Source: Alkalinema sp. CACIAM 70d | GTDB lineage: Bacteria > Cyanobacteriota > Cyanobacteriia > Leptolyngbyales > Leptolyngbyaceae | DNA length: 64,000 bases | Reading direction: 5' to 3' | Assembly: GCA_002148405.1 (NCBI GenBank) | Contig: MUGG01000190.1 | Span: 1 to 64,000 of the forward strand | In this document: piece after piece, positions 34,878-43,681 of the stretch | Layout: each line of letters starts with the position of its first letter | Position numbering within the stretch: position 1 is the first letter of the stretch | Notes under the pieces: generated by a model | The model's input: only the letters and a program-made list of their open reading frames with translations | Told to the model about the DNA's origin: nothing | Databases searched by the model: none | Position numbers and translations under genes: made by a program

Positions 34878-36419
34878 ATGGGAATCGGGATCCGAGGGGT
34901 TCATCGTATCAAGGCAACGGGGCGACGCATCCTCAGACGCCCTGTTGCCCAGCAATTCACCCCTGCTGTCGTCCAAAAAGAAATCCTTTCGGGAATCACC
35001 GTCGCCTTAGCGCTAATCCCAGAATCCTTAGCCTTTGCCGCGATCGCCAAGGTCAATCCCATGGTGGCGCTCTACACCTCGTTTTGTATGGCCATCGTGA
35101 TTGCGATCGCTGGGGGCAGACCGGCTATGATTTCTGCCGCTACAGGTTCAATGGCGTTGTTGATGACGTCCTTAGTGGCTAACCATGGGGTGGAATATCT
35201 CTTTGCCGCCACTGTCTTAACCGGAGTGCTGCAATTCTCGATTGGTTTATTCAAGTTAGAGAAGGTTTTTAGTTTCATTCCACAGTCCGTCATTGCTGGC
35301 TTTGTCAATGGGCTAGGAATTTTGATCTTTGTGGCACAAATCCAGCAATTTGCTGGAGAACCCTGGCAAATGCCCGTCATGGTAGCGGTCACGCTGGCGA
35401 TCGTCTATATCTTCCCTCGGATTACCAAAGCGGTGCCTGCACCGTTAGTGGCCATCATTGCCATGACGATCGTGGCCATTGGTCTCAAATTACCCATTCG
35501 CCGCGTTGGAGATATTGGAGAAATTACCCGTAACTTGCCCAGTTTGCATTTTCCCAACGTTCCCTTCACCCTAGAAACCTTCGGCATCATCTTGCCCTAT
35601 GCTGTGACGCTGGCGATCGTGGGTCTTCTGGAATCGTTGCTAACCGCAGCCTTGTTAGATGACTTGACCGATACCTCTAGTTCCCGCAATCAGGAAACCA
35701 AAGGACAAGGCATCGCCAATATTGTCACGGGTTTTCTGGGTGGCATGGCCGGGTGTGGCATGGTAGGACAATCTATTATTAACGTGCGATCGGGCGGGAG
35801 TCGGCGGCTTTCCACGGGTGTTGCGGGTGCGTTTTTGCTGTTTTCGATCTTTGCCCTGCGCGATTGGGTACAGCAGATCCCGATGGCGGCGTTGGTGGGC
35901 GTCATGATCATGGTGGCGTTTGAAACCTTTGATTGGCGATCGCTCACGACTTGGCGCAAAACTCCCATGCCAGAACTGATTGTCATGCCCTTAACCGTAG
36001 GGATTACCCTGCTGACCCATGACCTGGCAAAGGGGGTTGTAGTTGGTGTACTGGTCAGCCTGCTGATTTTTGGCTGGCAAGCCGCCAATGTGCGGGTGAC
36101 TGCTTCTCTGGGGCAGGGCGATACCAAAGTCTATGCGCTGTCCGGTCAACTATTTTTTGGCTCGACCAGCCAGTTGATCGAGCAGTTTACCTACCGCGAC
36201 GATCCGCCCCAGATCATTCTGGATTTACACCACGCCCATCTCTGGGACTTTGCTGCGGCAAGTTCCCTAGCCAAAATTATCAGCAAGTATCACCAATTTC
36301 ACAAACAGGTCAGATTAGTTGGGTTAACGCCAGAGGGAGCCGCCGCCCTACGACGGGCAGGACTCCCCCCAGAACAGATGATTCTGCGTACCGATCGGCT
36401 CCATTCCCAAGTGGCGTAA
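34878..36419 (+). CDS. SulP-family anion transporter with STAS domain
   Basis: A 513-residue transporter of the SLC26/SulP family. The N-terminal membrane part holds the family motif IPESLAFAAIAKVNPMVALY and about 10-12 helices up to residue 400; LESLLTAALLDDLTDTSSSRNQETKGQG is the conserved loop (split here as LLESLLTAALLDD and SRNQETKGQGIAN). A C-terminal STAS domain (about 410-505, IILDLHHAHLWDFAAASSLAKI) follows. Cyanobacterial members transport bicarbonate (BicA) or sulfate; which one applies cannot be told. A short GGGGATTGGG ribosome-like stretch precedes the ATG. Confidence 0.88.
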   Translation: MGIGIRGVHRIKATGRRILRRPVAQQFTPAVVQKEILSGITVALALIPESLAFAAIAKVNPMVALYTSFCMAIVIAIAGGRPAMISAATGSMALLMTSLVANHGVEYLFAATVLTGVLQFSIGLFKLEKVFSFIPQSVIAGFVNGLGILIFVAQIQQFAGEPWQMPVMVAVTLAIVYIFPRITKAVPAPLVAIIAMTIVAIGLKLPIRRVGDIGEITRNLPSLHFPNVPFTLETFGIILPYAVTLAIVGLLESLLTAALLDDLTDTSSSRNQETKGQGIANIVTGFLGGMAGCGMVGQSIINVRSGGSRRLSTGVAGAFLLFSIFALRDWVQQIPMAALVGVMIMVAFETFDWRSLTTWRKTPMPELIVMPLTVGITLLTHDLAKGVVVGVLVSLLIFGWQAANVRVTASLGQGDTKVYALSGQLFFGSTSQLIEQFTYRDDPPQIILDLHHAHLWDFAAASSLAKIISKYHQFHKQVRLVGLTPEGAAALRRAGLPPEQMILRTDRLHSQVA

Positions 36420-36450
36420 ATGGCCAGGTGACAGGAATACACAGCCTGAC

Positions 36451-36954
36451 TTACCGCTGATAGTCGCCGGATTTGCCCCCCGTTTTTTGCACAAGTTGAA
36501 TGCCCTCAATCTGCATCGACTTCTCCACCGCTTTGGCCATGTCATAGAGCGTCAAGGCGGTGACTGACACAGCGGTCAGAGCTTCCATTTCCACCCCTGT
36601 TTCCGCTTTGGTTTTCACAGTGGCTTCAATGCGCAGACCGGGCAAGCTTTCTACCGGAAAGATCTGCACTTCCACCTTTTGCAGCGGGAGCGGATGGCAG
36701 AGGGGAATCAAATTGGCCGTTTGTTTGGCAGCCATAATGCCAGCAATGCGAGCCGTTCCCAGCACATCACCCTTGGGCAAATCGCCCGCCAGAATGGCCT
36801 CTAGGGTCGATCGCTGCATCCGGACAAAGCCCTCCGCGATCGCCTGTCGCACGCTTGCCGTTTTAGCGGACACATCCACCATCTGCGCCTGTCCCCGATC
36901 GTCCAGATGGCTCAGGGAGGTGGAATTCAGAGCATTTTCAGAAATGTTTTGCAT
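36451..36954 (-). CDS. moaC: Cyclic pyranopterin monophosphate synthase
   Basis: MoaC, acting with the radical-SAM enzyme MoaA to convert GTP to cyclic pyranopterin monophosphate for molybdenum cofactor. The family signature spans LSHLDDRGQAQMVDVSAK, RIAGIMAAKQTANLIPLCHPLPL and the closing VEMEALTAVSVTALTLYDMAKAV and KTGGKSGDY segments. The 167-residue length is normal. It is divergent from the tRNA gene 37 bp away. Other mo-genes are absent from the window. Confidence 0.95.
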   Translation of the reverse strand: MQNISENALNSTSLSHLDDRGQAQMVDVSAKTASVRQAIAEGFVRMQRSTLEAILAGDLPKGDVLGTARIAGIMAAKQTANLIPLCHPLPLQKVEVQIFPVESLPGLRIEATVKTKAETGVEMEALTAVSVTALTLYDMAKAVEKSMQIEGIQLVQKTGGKSGDYQR

Positions 36955-36991
36955 GTTTTGAGTAGGGTGTGTTAGTATAAATCTTGTGCGA

Positions 36992-37065
36992 GGGCTTGTA
37001 GCTCAGTGGACTAGAGCACGTGGCTACGGACCACGGTGTCGGGGGTTCGAATCCCTCCTAGCCCG
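36992..37065 (+). tRNA. tRNA-Arg (anticodon ACG)
   Basis: The cloverleaf can be drawn completely: acceptor GGGCTTG / CTAGCCC with one T-T mismatch, D stem GCTC/GAGC, anticodon stem CGTGG/CCACG with loop CTACGGA (anticodon ACG at 37026-37028), T stem GGGGG/CCCTC with loop TTCGAAT, and discriminator G. Decodes CGN arginine codons after A34 is converted to inosine. CCA is not encoded. Confidence 0.95.
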
Positions 37066-37068
37066 TAC

Positions 37069-37112
37069 AAAAAAGAGGTTACTTTAAAGTAGCCTCTTTT
37101 TTATTGGTTATT
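37069..37112. terminator. Bidirectional terminator
   Basis: AAAAAAGAGGTTACTTT and AAAGTAGCCTCTTTTTT form a stem with A-runs upstream and T-runs downstream, so it can serve the tRNA on the plus strand and the UPF0145 gene on the minus strand. Confidence 0.85.
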
Positions 37113-37162
37113 TTTATGCTTTGAGAATTACGCTGCCAGAATTTCAGTAAGGTGGTTGCTGA

Positions 37163-37489
37163 TTAGCGAGTGCGAACGGCTGTCCCCACTGCCGTGATCA
37201 ACAGCATGACGCCAGATTGATCAAGGTTGATGGTTCCAGTGTCAATTTCAATCCCCACGATCGCATTCGCCCCCAGCGCCTTTGCGCGTTTTTCGAGTTC
37301 TGCCAAGGCTTCCTGTTGCCCCTGTTGGAAAACCCGCTCATAGCTGGCAGTACGGCCACCAATAATGTCCCGGATTCCAGCGAAAAAATCGCGTAAAGCG
37401 TTACTGCCGTACACCACTTCAGCCGTAACTAAGCCAAGATAGGAGTCTATTTCTAGTCCCTGAAGGATATCAGTTGTTGATAAAATCAT
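37163..37489 (-). CDS. YbjQ / UPF0145 family protein
   Basis: A 108-residue protein of the YbjQ family. Family motifs are the start LSTTDILQGLEIDSYLGLVTAE (here written in part), DFFAGIRDIIGGRTASYE and ALGANAIVGIEIDTG. It forms small oligomeric rings in solved relatives and its function is unknown. Its start codon lies opposite the region upstream of the TPR gene. Confidence 0.88.
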   Translation of the reverse strand: MILSTTDILQGLEIDSYLGLVTAEVVYGSNALRDFFAGIRDIIGGRTASYERVFQQGQQEALAELEKRAKALGANAIVGIEIDTGTINLDQSGVMLLITAVGTAVRTR

Positions 37490-37556
37490 GGGCTATCCTC
37501 GCAAAATGAACCCAGAGATGGTAGCATTTCTGCCCGTTCCTCACACAACTCTCACT

Positions 37557-38681
37557 ATGACCCACTCTTTTGGTAAGTCAATCCTGGGGGCGATCGTCAC
37601 CACCCTGGTTTTGTCCACAGGTGTTCCCGCAATGGCGCAATCCACCAAAATGGCGCAATCCACCAATCTGTATGCTCAAAGCAAGCCCAGTGCAGAACAG
37701 CAAGAACTGGAAACGGTTCTGAAGGATGCACGGGATCAAATTGAGGCAAAGAACTTTGCTAGAGCCCTGTCCCTCTTTGAACGAGCAGCCCAGCTAGATC
37801 CCCAAAATGCTCGTATTTTCTCCAGTATTGGCTACATTCAAGCCACCCAGGGACGTTACCAGGAAGCGATCCAAGCCTATCAACAGGCAATCGCGATCGA
37901 TCCCAAAAATGCCGACTTTGCCTATGCGTTGGGCTTTAACCTCGCCAGCTTAGGCCAGGAAAATGATGCGATTACCGCCTATCGAACAGCGGTGAACTTA
38001 AACAACCGACATCTCAACGCCTATCTGGGCTTGGGCCTATTACTGACCCGACAAAATCAGTATGAAGCAGGACTCCAAGCCTATCAACAAGCATTAAAAA
38101 TTGATGGCCAAAATACCGATGCGCGGACGGGTATTGGCTTCATCCTGCTGGAACAGGAACGGCCCGATGATGCGATTAATGTCCTGCAACGGGCAGCGAA
38201 GTTTGACAACCAGTCAAGCCGCATTCCCCTAGGATTAGGGATTGCCTACTTGATGCGCAACGATCGCACCTCTGCCCTGCAATCCTTTGAACGGGCTGCG
38301 CAATTGGATCCCCGCAATGCTAAGCTGCAAGCCCAGATTGGCCGAGTCCTACAAGCTGCGGGAGAAACAGAAGCGGCGATCGCGGCGTACCAGCGGGCCA
38401 TTTTGTTGAATAACGGCTTACCGGAAGCCCACCGAGGTATTGCAGACAGTTACTTTCAGCAGGGGGACTATGCTAGTGCGATCGCGGCTTACCGCGAGGC
38501 AACCCGGCTTGATCCAGAAGATGCCAGTGCGTTCTATGGTTTAGGTCAGGCGCTACAAGCCCGCAGTCAACGGGAGGCGGCGCTGCAAGCGTTCCAACGA
38601 GCCTACAAGCTTTATCAACAGCAAGGCCAAGAAGAGAATGTACAACGGGTACAAGCCGCCCTCAAAGCCCTGGAACCGTAA
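37557..38681 (+). CDS. Exported tetratricopeptide-repeat protein
   Basis: A 374-residue protein with a signal peptide (SFGKSILGAIVTTLVLSTG) and about nine TPR units, each with the A..LFERAAQLDP or A..AYQQAIAIDP pattern. It is likely a periplasmic scaffold for protein-protein contacts. ATG at 37557 is chosen because it starts the signal peptide. An 18-bp tandem duplication (37632-37667) repeats MAQSTK/MAQSTN just at the expected cleavage site. Confidence 0.85.
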   Translation: MTHSFGKSILGAIVTTLVLSTGVPAMAQSTKMAQSTNLYAQSKPSAEQQELETVLKDARDQIEAKNFARALSLFERAAQLDPQNARIFSSIGYIQATQGRYQEAIQAYQQAIAIDPKNADFAYALGFNLASLGQENDAITAYRTAVNLNNRHLNAYLGLGLLLTRQNQYEAGLQAYQQALKIDGQNTDARTGIGFILLEQERPDDAINVLQRAAKFDNQSSRIPLGLGIAYLMRNDRTSALQSFERAAQLDPRNAKLQAQIGRVLQAAGETEAAIAAYQRAILLNNGLPEAHRGIADSYFQQGDYASAIAAYREATRLDPEDASAFYGLGQALQARSQREAALQAFQRAYKLYQQQGQEENVQRVQAALKALEP

Positions 38682-38750
38682 GCGTAGATCCCCAGCCAAC
38701 CCAGTCACAGGGGGCAACTAGTTACAGGGGATAACAAGGCTCAAAAAATC

Positions 38751-38779
38751 GATCGCAGATTTTCCAAAAATCTACGATC
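38751..38779. terminator. Stem-loop between convergent genes
   Basis: GATCG-C-AGATTTT and AAAATCT-A-CGATC pair around a 3-base loop. There is no long U tract, but the inner stem is T-rich. It lies between the TPR gene and the convergent secreted-protein gene. Confidence 0.4.
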
Positions 38780-38856
38780 GATCTTGATCGACCTCTGCGA
38801 TCGGGGTAAAACTCACCTGAGGTGAACTTCACTCGATTGTTCAGATTTGCCTGGAA

Positions 38857-39384
38857 CTAAAACTTAGCTTCTACTGGCCGTCGGATAGGCGGCGCTGCAA
38901 TGGGTTCCGGAGCCATCACAGGTGGCGGAGCAAGAACGGGGGCCGGAGCTGGAACCGCCGGTACACCACTATCAAAAATCAGCTCATTCCCTGCCATCCG
39001 TCCGGTTTGGCTAGGTAAAAACTGCACCGAAGTGTTAAATGGGTTCTCCAAGTCCGCCGTCCGGAGGTAGGGATCTTGATCAGTCTGCAACTCTAGCAGG
39101 TAGCGATAGATCCGATGGACACTCTTAGCGTCTTTGATGATGGCATTTTCAGGAAATTCCGGCCCAAATATGGTGTGAAAGTTCTGCGTGGTTGGAAAGT
39201 CACGACTATTCACATAGGTTTTGGCGTGATCAAAAAATTCCCGATCCATCGCATCGGGAATAGTTTCATCGGGCCGATAAACTGTTGCAGCGGTGGGTTC
39301 TTGCGCTTGCACTGCGGCCATGGGTAGAAACCCAAGGGTTACAGTGAGCAGCAAGCTACCCCAATGTTTTAGCTTTGCGCCCAT
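38857..39384 (-). CDS. Secreted hypothetical protein, Pro-rich C-terminus
   Basis: A 175-residue protein with a signal peptide (LKHWGSLLLTVTLGFLPMAAVQA). The mature N-terminal part holds AMDREFFDHAKTYVNSRDFP and a helix KSVHRIYRYLLELQ, and the last 40 residues are Pro/Ala/Val-rich. I recognise no family. Start at 39384 is chosen to give the signal peptide directly; an upstream ATG exists at 39441. Confidence 0.55.
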   Translation of the reverse strand: MGAKLKHWGSLLLTVTLGFLPMAAVQAQEPTAATVYRPDETIPDAMDREFFDHAKTYVNSRDFPTTQNFHTIFGPEFPENAIIKDAKSVHRIYRYLLELQTDQDPYLRTADLENPFNTSVQFLPSQTGRMAGNELIFDSGVPAVPAPAPVLAPPPVMAPEPIAAPPIRRPVEAKF

Positions 39385-39685
39385 AGAATATTGACCTTGA
39401 AGTTTGTGATTCGAAGTTTTCGATTCATGGTAGCCGATCATTTCCGACTAAGATCAAATTTGGCAAGATCCCATCCTTGAATAGTCAAAGGATTTAACGC
39501 GCCGCGATCGCTAGGATTAACCGATTTCTGAGCCTGGGTTGCACCAAAGAGTTCACCAAAATCAGAACTTTGAGTTCAGTCAATTTGAGTGAAGTCTTGG
39601 ATGACAACTTTCTGTTCACGTTGATCCAATTCCTGTTGATCAAAGTTGCGATCGTGCCCCCAATTGATGTTTTTAGTTTGCCCTG
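39385..39685. other. Divergent spacer before pyrE
   Basis: Nothing beyond likely promoters and two GTTGATC words near 39620-39645 is seen. Confidence 0.35.
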
Positions 39686-40303
39686 ATGACCCTAGAAAAT
39701 ATGACTCAATCTAACTTTGCTTGGGCAAGTGCTGACCTGTCTGATCTCCGGCAAGCCCTTTTAGATTTGTTTTGCGAAGTTGCCTATAAAGAGGGGGATT
39801 TCCTACTCTCTTCCGGACAGCGCAGCACTTATTACATCAACGGCAAGCAAGTCACCCTGCACCCCCAGGGCGCATTGGGCGTTGGGCGCATTCTGTTGCC
39901 CTACATTCCCGCAGAGACTGTTGGAGTGGCAGGGCTCACCCTAGGGGCAGACCCGATCGTCACCGCCGCTAGCGTCGTTGCTGCCTATGAAGGCCGATCG
40001 CTGACGGCGTTAATTGTGCGGAAAGAAGCCAAAGGTCACGGCACCCAAGCTTACATTGAAGGGCCAACTCTACCTCCCGGCAGTCCTGTGGTGGTGTTGG
40101 AAGATGTTGTAACTACGGGACAGTCGGCCATGAAAGCTGTGCACCGCCTACGGGATGTAGGCTACCAGGTCGATCGCGTGATTTCCTTGGTTGATCGACA
40201 ACAGGGCGGTGCGGAATTTTATGCAGAGCAAGGCTTAAACTTTGACGCTGTGTTTACGATCGCGGATCTGCAACACCATTGGAAAACGTTGCATTCCGCC
40301 TAA
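39686..40303 (+). CDS. pyrE: Orotate phosphoribosyltransferase
   Basis: Converts orotate and PRPP to orotidine 5'-phosphate in pyrimidine synthesis. Visible are the type I phosphoribosyltransferase PRPP motif VVVLEDVVTTGQSAMKAV (residues about 135-152), the flexible loop RKEAKGHGT and LLSSGQRSTYYINGK near the start. Length is normal at 205 residues. A second ATG five codons in is possible. Confidence 0.94.
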   Translation: MTLENMTQSNFAWASADLSDLRQALLDLFCEVAYKEGDFLLSSGQRSTYYINGKQVTLHPQGALGVGRILLPYIPAETVGVAGLTLGADPIVTAASVVAAYEGRSLTALIVRKEAKGHGTQAYIEGPTLPPGSPVVVLEDVVTTGQSAMKAVHRLRDVGYQVDRVISLVDRQQGGAEFYAEQGLNFDAVFTIADLQHHWKTLHSA

Positions 40304-40330
40304 CCTAATCCGATCACCTCAACAGGTGCT

Positions 40331-40379
40331 CCGTCCATCCCATCTATAATTTTCTCAACAACCGATGGGATGGAGCGTA
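40331..40379. repeat. Stem-loop between pyrE and a convergent gene
   Basis: CCATCCCATC (about 40337-40346) pairs with GATGGGATGG (40366-40375) around a 19-base A+T-rich loop, with flanking GCTCC/GAGC extending it past a bulge. It may serve 3' ends on both strands, though no U tract follows. Confidence 0.4.
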
Positions 40380-40404
40380 CCACGATCACGGCCTACGATT
40401 GACC

Positions 40405-41232
40405 TTACGATCGCACATGGGGCGCTAATAACGTGTCCCAACTTTGAGACTTTTTCGCATACTCACGACCACAGCGCTGAGCACGGGCTTCGGGCAATAA
40501 GCCGTCCTTGACTAGATCGGAAAATTTCTCGGGATCTTTGCCATAGACTAAACAAGCAATGCCATAGAACCGCTGTAAGTCCAAGGAATGCTCGTCCCAA
40601 AAAGCCAAATCTTCCGACTGCTGCTCGCTTTGTAATGCAAACCAATGGGCAGCATTCAGCACGGCTTTTTCTCCATCTGTTCCTGCTTCAAGCAACAAGA
40701 TGGTGGAAAACTCATCCACTGCATCCTCTTCCCGTCCTGTGGTGGGTAAATCGTACAAATCAATTAATCCATGGCCCAGTTCATGGAAAAAGACAAATAG
40801 GTTGGTGTAAAGCATGGACTCGCCCAAATCCTGATCAGAGGTTGCCGTAGGCGCAAACAACTTCCCGAAATAGGCCAATAACTCATCACACATCACAATG
40901 CTTTTGTGGTCAGCACTGTAAAAAGCATTCTCGGTACCACACTCTGCTAAAGAGATCGTGACATCTGTGGGTAAACGCAACACTTTATTCAGTTCTTCAG
41001 CGATCGTTTCGTACAACCGGCTTTCCTGCATTACTTGCCGAAAAGGTGCAAATTCCGCATTTTTAACCGGGCCATAGGCAACTTGGAACTGGCCACCTGC
41101 CTGGGCTATTTGAGACGTGGGAGGGAAGGTCGCAACTGCAGTTCCCTGCCAAGCGTGCAGCAAAACTAAGAAACCAGCCGTCAATGTTGCTAGCCAAATA
41201 GGCCATTTTCGCAGGCACGATCGAACGTTCAT
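40405..41232 (-). CDS. DUF4344-family exported metallopeptidase
   Basis: A 275-residue protein with an N-terminal membrane/signal helix (about residues 10-27). The zinc motif is HELGHGLIDLYDLP, followed by TGREEDAVDEFSTILLL, whose acidic residues are probably the third ligand. This matches the DUF4344 family of putative gluzincin peptidases. A conserved cysteine pair (CGTENAFY, MCDELL) may form a disulfide. Probably periplasmic; substrate unknown. Confidence 0.85.
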   Translation of the reverse strand: MNVRSCLRKWPIWLATLTAGFLVLLHAWQGTAVATFPPTSQIAQAGGQFQVAYGPVKNAEFAPFRQVMQESRLYETIAEELNKVLRLPTDVTISLAECGTENAFYSADHKSIVMCDELLAYFGKLFAPTATSDQDLGESMLYTNLFVFFHELGHGLIDLYDLPTTGREEDAVDEFSTILLLEAGTDGEKAVLNAAHWFALQSEQQSEDLAFWDEHSLDLQRFYGIACLVYGKDPEKFSDLVKDGLLPEARAQRCGREYAKKSQSWDTLLAPHVRS

Positions 41233-41566
41233 AGTTGATCCAAGAGGGAAGCAATAATGGAAATTTAACGAAATTACAGATAGCTTTACCCACCGTAGAA
41301 AGTGGATAAATCAATCGTCAAGGGAAATACACAACTTGCATTAATTCTGTTAATGCATTGGCCGTAGAATTCACCTTGCTTCCATAGTTCTGGAATACCT
41401 TAACCTCATGCAGCAGGTTTCAAAACTGCACAGGGAGGGGTTATTCTTGGATTCTGCCTTGGGAGAGATGTTGTTTCCTAACTGAGCAGAAAGCCAGTCG
41501 AGAATGGCAAAATCAAAGAACGATCCCGCTGATTGATTAACCTCCTAGAGAAGTAATAGCTGCTGT
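41233..41566. other. Divergent spacer DUF4344 / M20 amidohydrolase
   Basis: Holds a 21-bp dyad at 41337-41357. No gene seen. Confidence 0.4.
41337..41357. promoter_or_regulatory. Perfect dyad TGCATTAA-N5-TTAATGCA
   Basis: A perfect inverted repeat of 8 bp with a 5-base centre, in the spacer between divergent genes. Its size fits an operator for a dimeric regulator. No regulator gene is adjacent. Confidence 0.35.
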
Positions 41567-42790
41567 ATGGTCGCATCCCCCCTTATCTCCCCATCCCCTC
41601 AACTTACCCAAGTGCGCCTAGATTTGCGATCGCTCCATCCTCAGATGATTCAGTGGCGGCGACACCTGCACCAGCGACCGGAACTGGGATTCCAAGAACA
41701 ACTCACCGCAAGTTTCATTGCTACCAAGCTGCAAGAGTGGGGCATTCCCCACCAAACAGGGATCGCTAAAACGGGGATTGTCGCAACGATCGTCGGTAGC
41801 CAGCCTGGAAAAGTACTGGCGATTCGAGCCGACATGGATGCCCTACCGATTCAGGAAGAAAACGAAGTCGAGTATCGATCGCAGCATGAGGGCAAGATGC
41901 ATGCCTGTGGTCATGATGGCCATGTCGCGATCGCCCTGGGGACCGCTTACTACCTCTCTCGCCATCCAGACTTTGCAGGCACCGTCAAAATTATCTTCCA
42001 ACCTGCGGAGGAAGGCCCCGGCGGCGCTGAACCAATGGTGGCCGCTGGGGTTTTACAAAACCCGACAGTGGATGCAATCATTGGCTTGCACCTGTGGAAT
42101 CAGCTTCCCATTGGCACAGTCGGCATCCGCAGTGGGGCTTTAATGGCTGCCGTTGAAACCTTCCGCTGCACCATTTTTGGGAAAGGGGGCCATGGTGCCA
42201 TTCCCCAGCAGACGATCGATTCGATCGTCGTTGCCGCTCAAGTGGTTAATGCCCTGCAAACAATCGTGGCCCGAAATGTCGATCCGATCGAGTCTGCCGT
42301 CGTCACCGTGGGAGAGTTCCATGCCGGAACCGCCTGTAACGTGATTGCTGATACCGCCCGACTCAGTGGCACTGTTCGCTATTTCAATCCAAACTACGCC
42401 TCCTTCTTTCAACAGCGGGTGGAACAGGTCATTGCAGGGATTTGCCAAAGCCATGGCGCAACCTATACCTTGAACTATCAAAAACTCTATCCACCCGTCA
42501 TTAACAACCCAGACATTGCAGCCCTGGTGAAATCCGTTGCCGAAACAGTCGTTGAATCGCCCTTAGGGGTCACCCCCAACTGTCAAACTATGGGGGGAGA
42601 AGACATGTCCTACTTTTTAAATGAAGTACCGGGTTGCTACTTCTTTCTGGGCTCTGCCAATCCGGCCCAGGGATTAAACTATCCCCACCATCACCCCTGT
42701 TTTGATTTTGATGAAACCGCGCTGGCCTTGGGGGTAGAACTTTTTGTTCGTTGCGTAGAAAACTTTTGTCATCTTCCCACTGCTAATTAA
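41567..42790 (+). CDS. M20-family N-acyl amino acid amidohydrolase
   Basis: A 407-residue zinc/manganese amidohydrolase of the M20D group (hippurate/N-acyl-amino-acid hydrolase). Metal-binding motifs: HACGHDGHVAIALG, the EEGPGGAEPMV glutamate pair, GLHLWNQLP and the late HHHPCFDFD. The lid domain occupies about residues 195-310. It likely releases amino acids from N-acylated forms, possibly in auxin-conjugate or acyl-amino acid turnover. Single gene. Confidence 0.92.
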   Translation: MVASPLISPSPQLTQVRLDLRSLHPQMIQWRRHLHQRPELGFQEQLTASFIATKLQEWGIPHQTGIAKTGIVATIVGSQPGKVLAIRADMDALPIQEENEVEYRSQHEGKMHACGHDGHVAIALGTAYYLSRHPDFAGTVKIIFQPAEEGPGGAEPMVAAGVLQNPTVDAIIGLHLWNQLPIGTVGIRSGALMAAVETFRCTIFGKGGHGAIPQQTIDSIVVAAQVVNALQTIVARNVDPIESAVVTVGEFHAGTACNVIADTARLSGTVRYFNPNYASFFQQRVEQVIAGICQSHGATYTLNYQKLYPPVINNPDIAALVKSVAETVVESPLGVTPNCQTMGGEDMSYFLNEVPGCYFFLGSANPAQGLNYPHHHPCFDFDETALALGVELFVRCVENFCHLPTAN

Positions 42791-43090
42791 TCGGTGGTAA
42801 ACCAGAGAGTTGATTAATCTGAGGGTTGACAAATCTGAAGGCAGTTGTATAAACACCTTACAGAGGAATTACATCTAACCTTAAATTTCATAATTGTTTG
42901 CAACCTAACTTTCTACCGATTAATGCCTTTATTTCCCTAGTTTGGGCCTCTTTGCCACTACTTTAGATAATTTCTCTGGACTCCAATATTTATATTTTTC
43001 AAAAACACAGTAGAATTACTGAACACCTCAAGCTAGGATATAAGACAAAGTCAGTACGATCTCTGTTGTAAATTTACAACTTAACTAGTT

Positions 43091-43114
43091 TCACATTTCA
43101 AGTAAGGAATGTGA
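43091..43114. promoter_or_regulatory. Inverted repeat TCACATT-N10-AATGTGA
   Basis: A 7-bp perfect inverted repeat with a 10-base spacer, next to the CRP-type dyad. It may be a second operator. Confidence 0.4.
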
Positions 43115-43123
43115 TGCTCTGCA

Positions 43124-43139
43124 TGTGATCATGATCACA
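43124..43139. promoter_or_regulatory. Perfect CRP-type binding site
   Basis: TGTGATCATGATCACA is a perfect palindrome and an exact match to the TGTGA-N6-TCACA consensus of CRP-family cAMP receptors, including cyanobacterial SyCRP1. Its centre is about 62-66 bases before the inferred transcription start of the unit downstream, near the class I activator position. Confidence 0.65.
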
Positions 43140-43161
43140 CCACTTCACTGATCTCGATCTC

Positions 43162-43189
43162 TTGCAGAATGAATTGATGTAGACATAAT
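43162..43189 (+). promoter_or_regulatory. Sigma-70-type promoter of the small RNA unit
   Basis: -35 TTGCAG (43162-43167), 16-base spacer, -10 CATAAT (43184-43189). The start is predicted near 43194-43198. Confidence 0.6.
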
Positions 43190-43194
43190 AAAGG

Positions 43195-43272
43195 GGACTC
43201 AACTTTAGCCGAGTCATCAACAGGGAACACACGACTGGCCGACAGGTTTCTTAAGAGGACTGTCGGTTTTTT
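43195..43272 (+). ncRNA. Candidate orphan small RNA, about 78 nt
   Basis: From the predicted start to the terminator the unit is about 78 bases and has no open frame of note. It can fold as a 5' hairpin (GACTC 43196-43200 / GAGTC 43211-43215), a single-stranded centre (43216-43238, containing CAGGGAACACACG), and a terminator stem CCGACAG (43239-43245) / CTGTCGG (43260-43266) followed by TTTTTT. Size and layout recall small cyanobacterial RNAs such as the Yfr2 type, but I cannot confirm the family. Confidence 0.6.
43239..43272 (+). terminator. Intrinsic terminator of the small RNA
   Basis: CCGACAG, a 14-base loop, CTGTCGG, then TTTTTT. The closest upstream coding gene ends about 450 bases earlier, so the terminator serves an untranslated unit. 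Confidence 0.85.
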
Positions 43273-43681
43273 ATTGGCTACACTTTTTTATTAGCTACAA
43301 TGCCTGTGAATGTCCTGCGTTGCTTCTGAATGTTTTTCGTTGGCCGCAGCAGGTTCTCTAGTCTAGTCAATTGGCAGGATAGGCTGCTTCGGCATAATTG
43401 CTCACCTTTTGAGCCCAGTTTACGATCGCAGTCTTCTAGTCGGCCGACTCCTGGGTATTCCTAGGCCAAACCAATAGCTTTCAGCCACCTCGAGCTGAGA
43501 TTTGCAGTGTCTTGAGGGATTTGATGGGGTAGAAAAGTGTTCCGACTCCGCCGCAATGCTTATCTTTGGAACGTACCTTCCTAAACCGCATAGAATAGGG
43601 GGTAAAAGATTTTTTTCCGGAGTCTCAGCCAATAGCATCGTCTAGGGTACTAGGTCTACCTAGTGGGTTTCTGGTTGAACT

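Larger units (their letters stand above)
42791..43681. other. Intergenic region holding a probable small RNA unit
   Basis: No protein gene is seen in 890 bp. It contains two dyads (43091-43114 and 43124-43139), a promoter (43162-43189), and a short unit ending in an intrinsic terminator (43239-43272). The remaining 400 bp before the next gene show nothing certain. Confidence 0.6.

Noticed and set aside
34878..36419. Naming the SulP transporter bicA
   Set aside because: SulP members in cyanobacteria carry bicarbonate or sulfate and I cannot separate them by eye.
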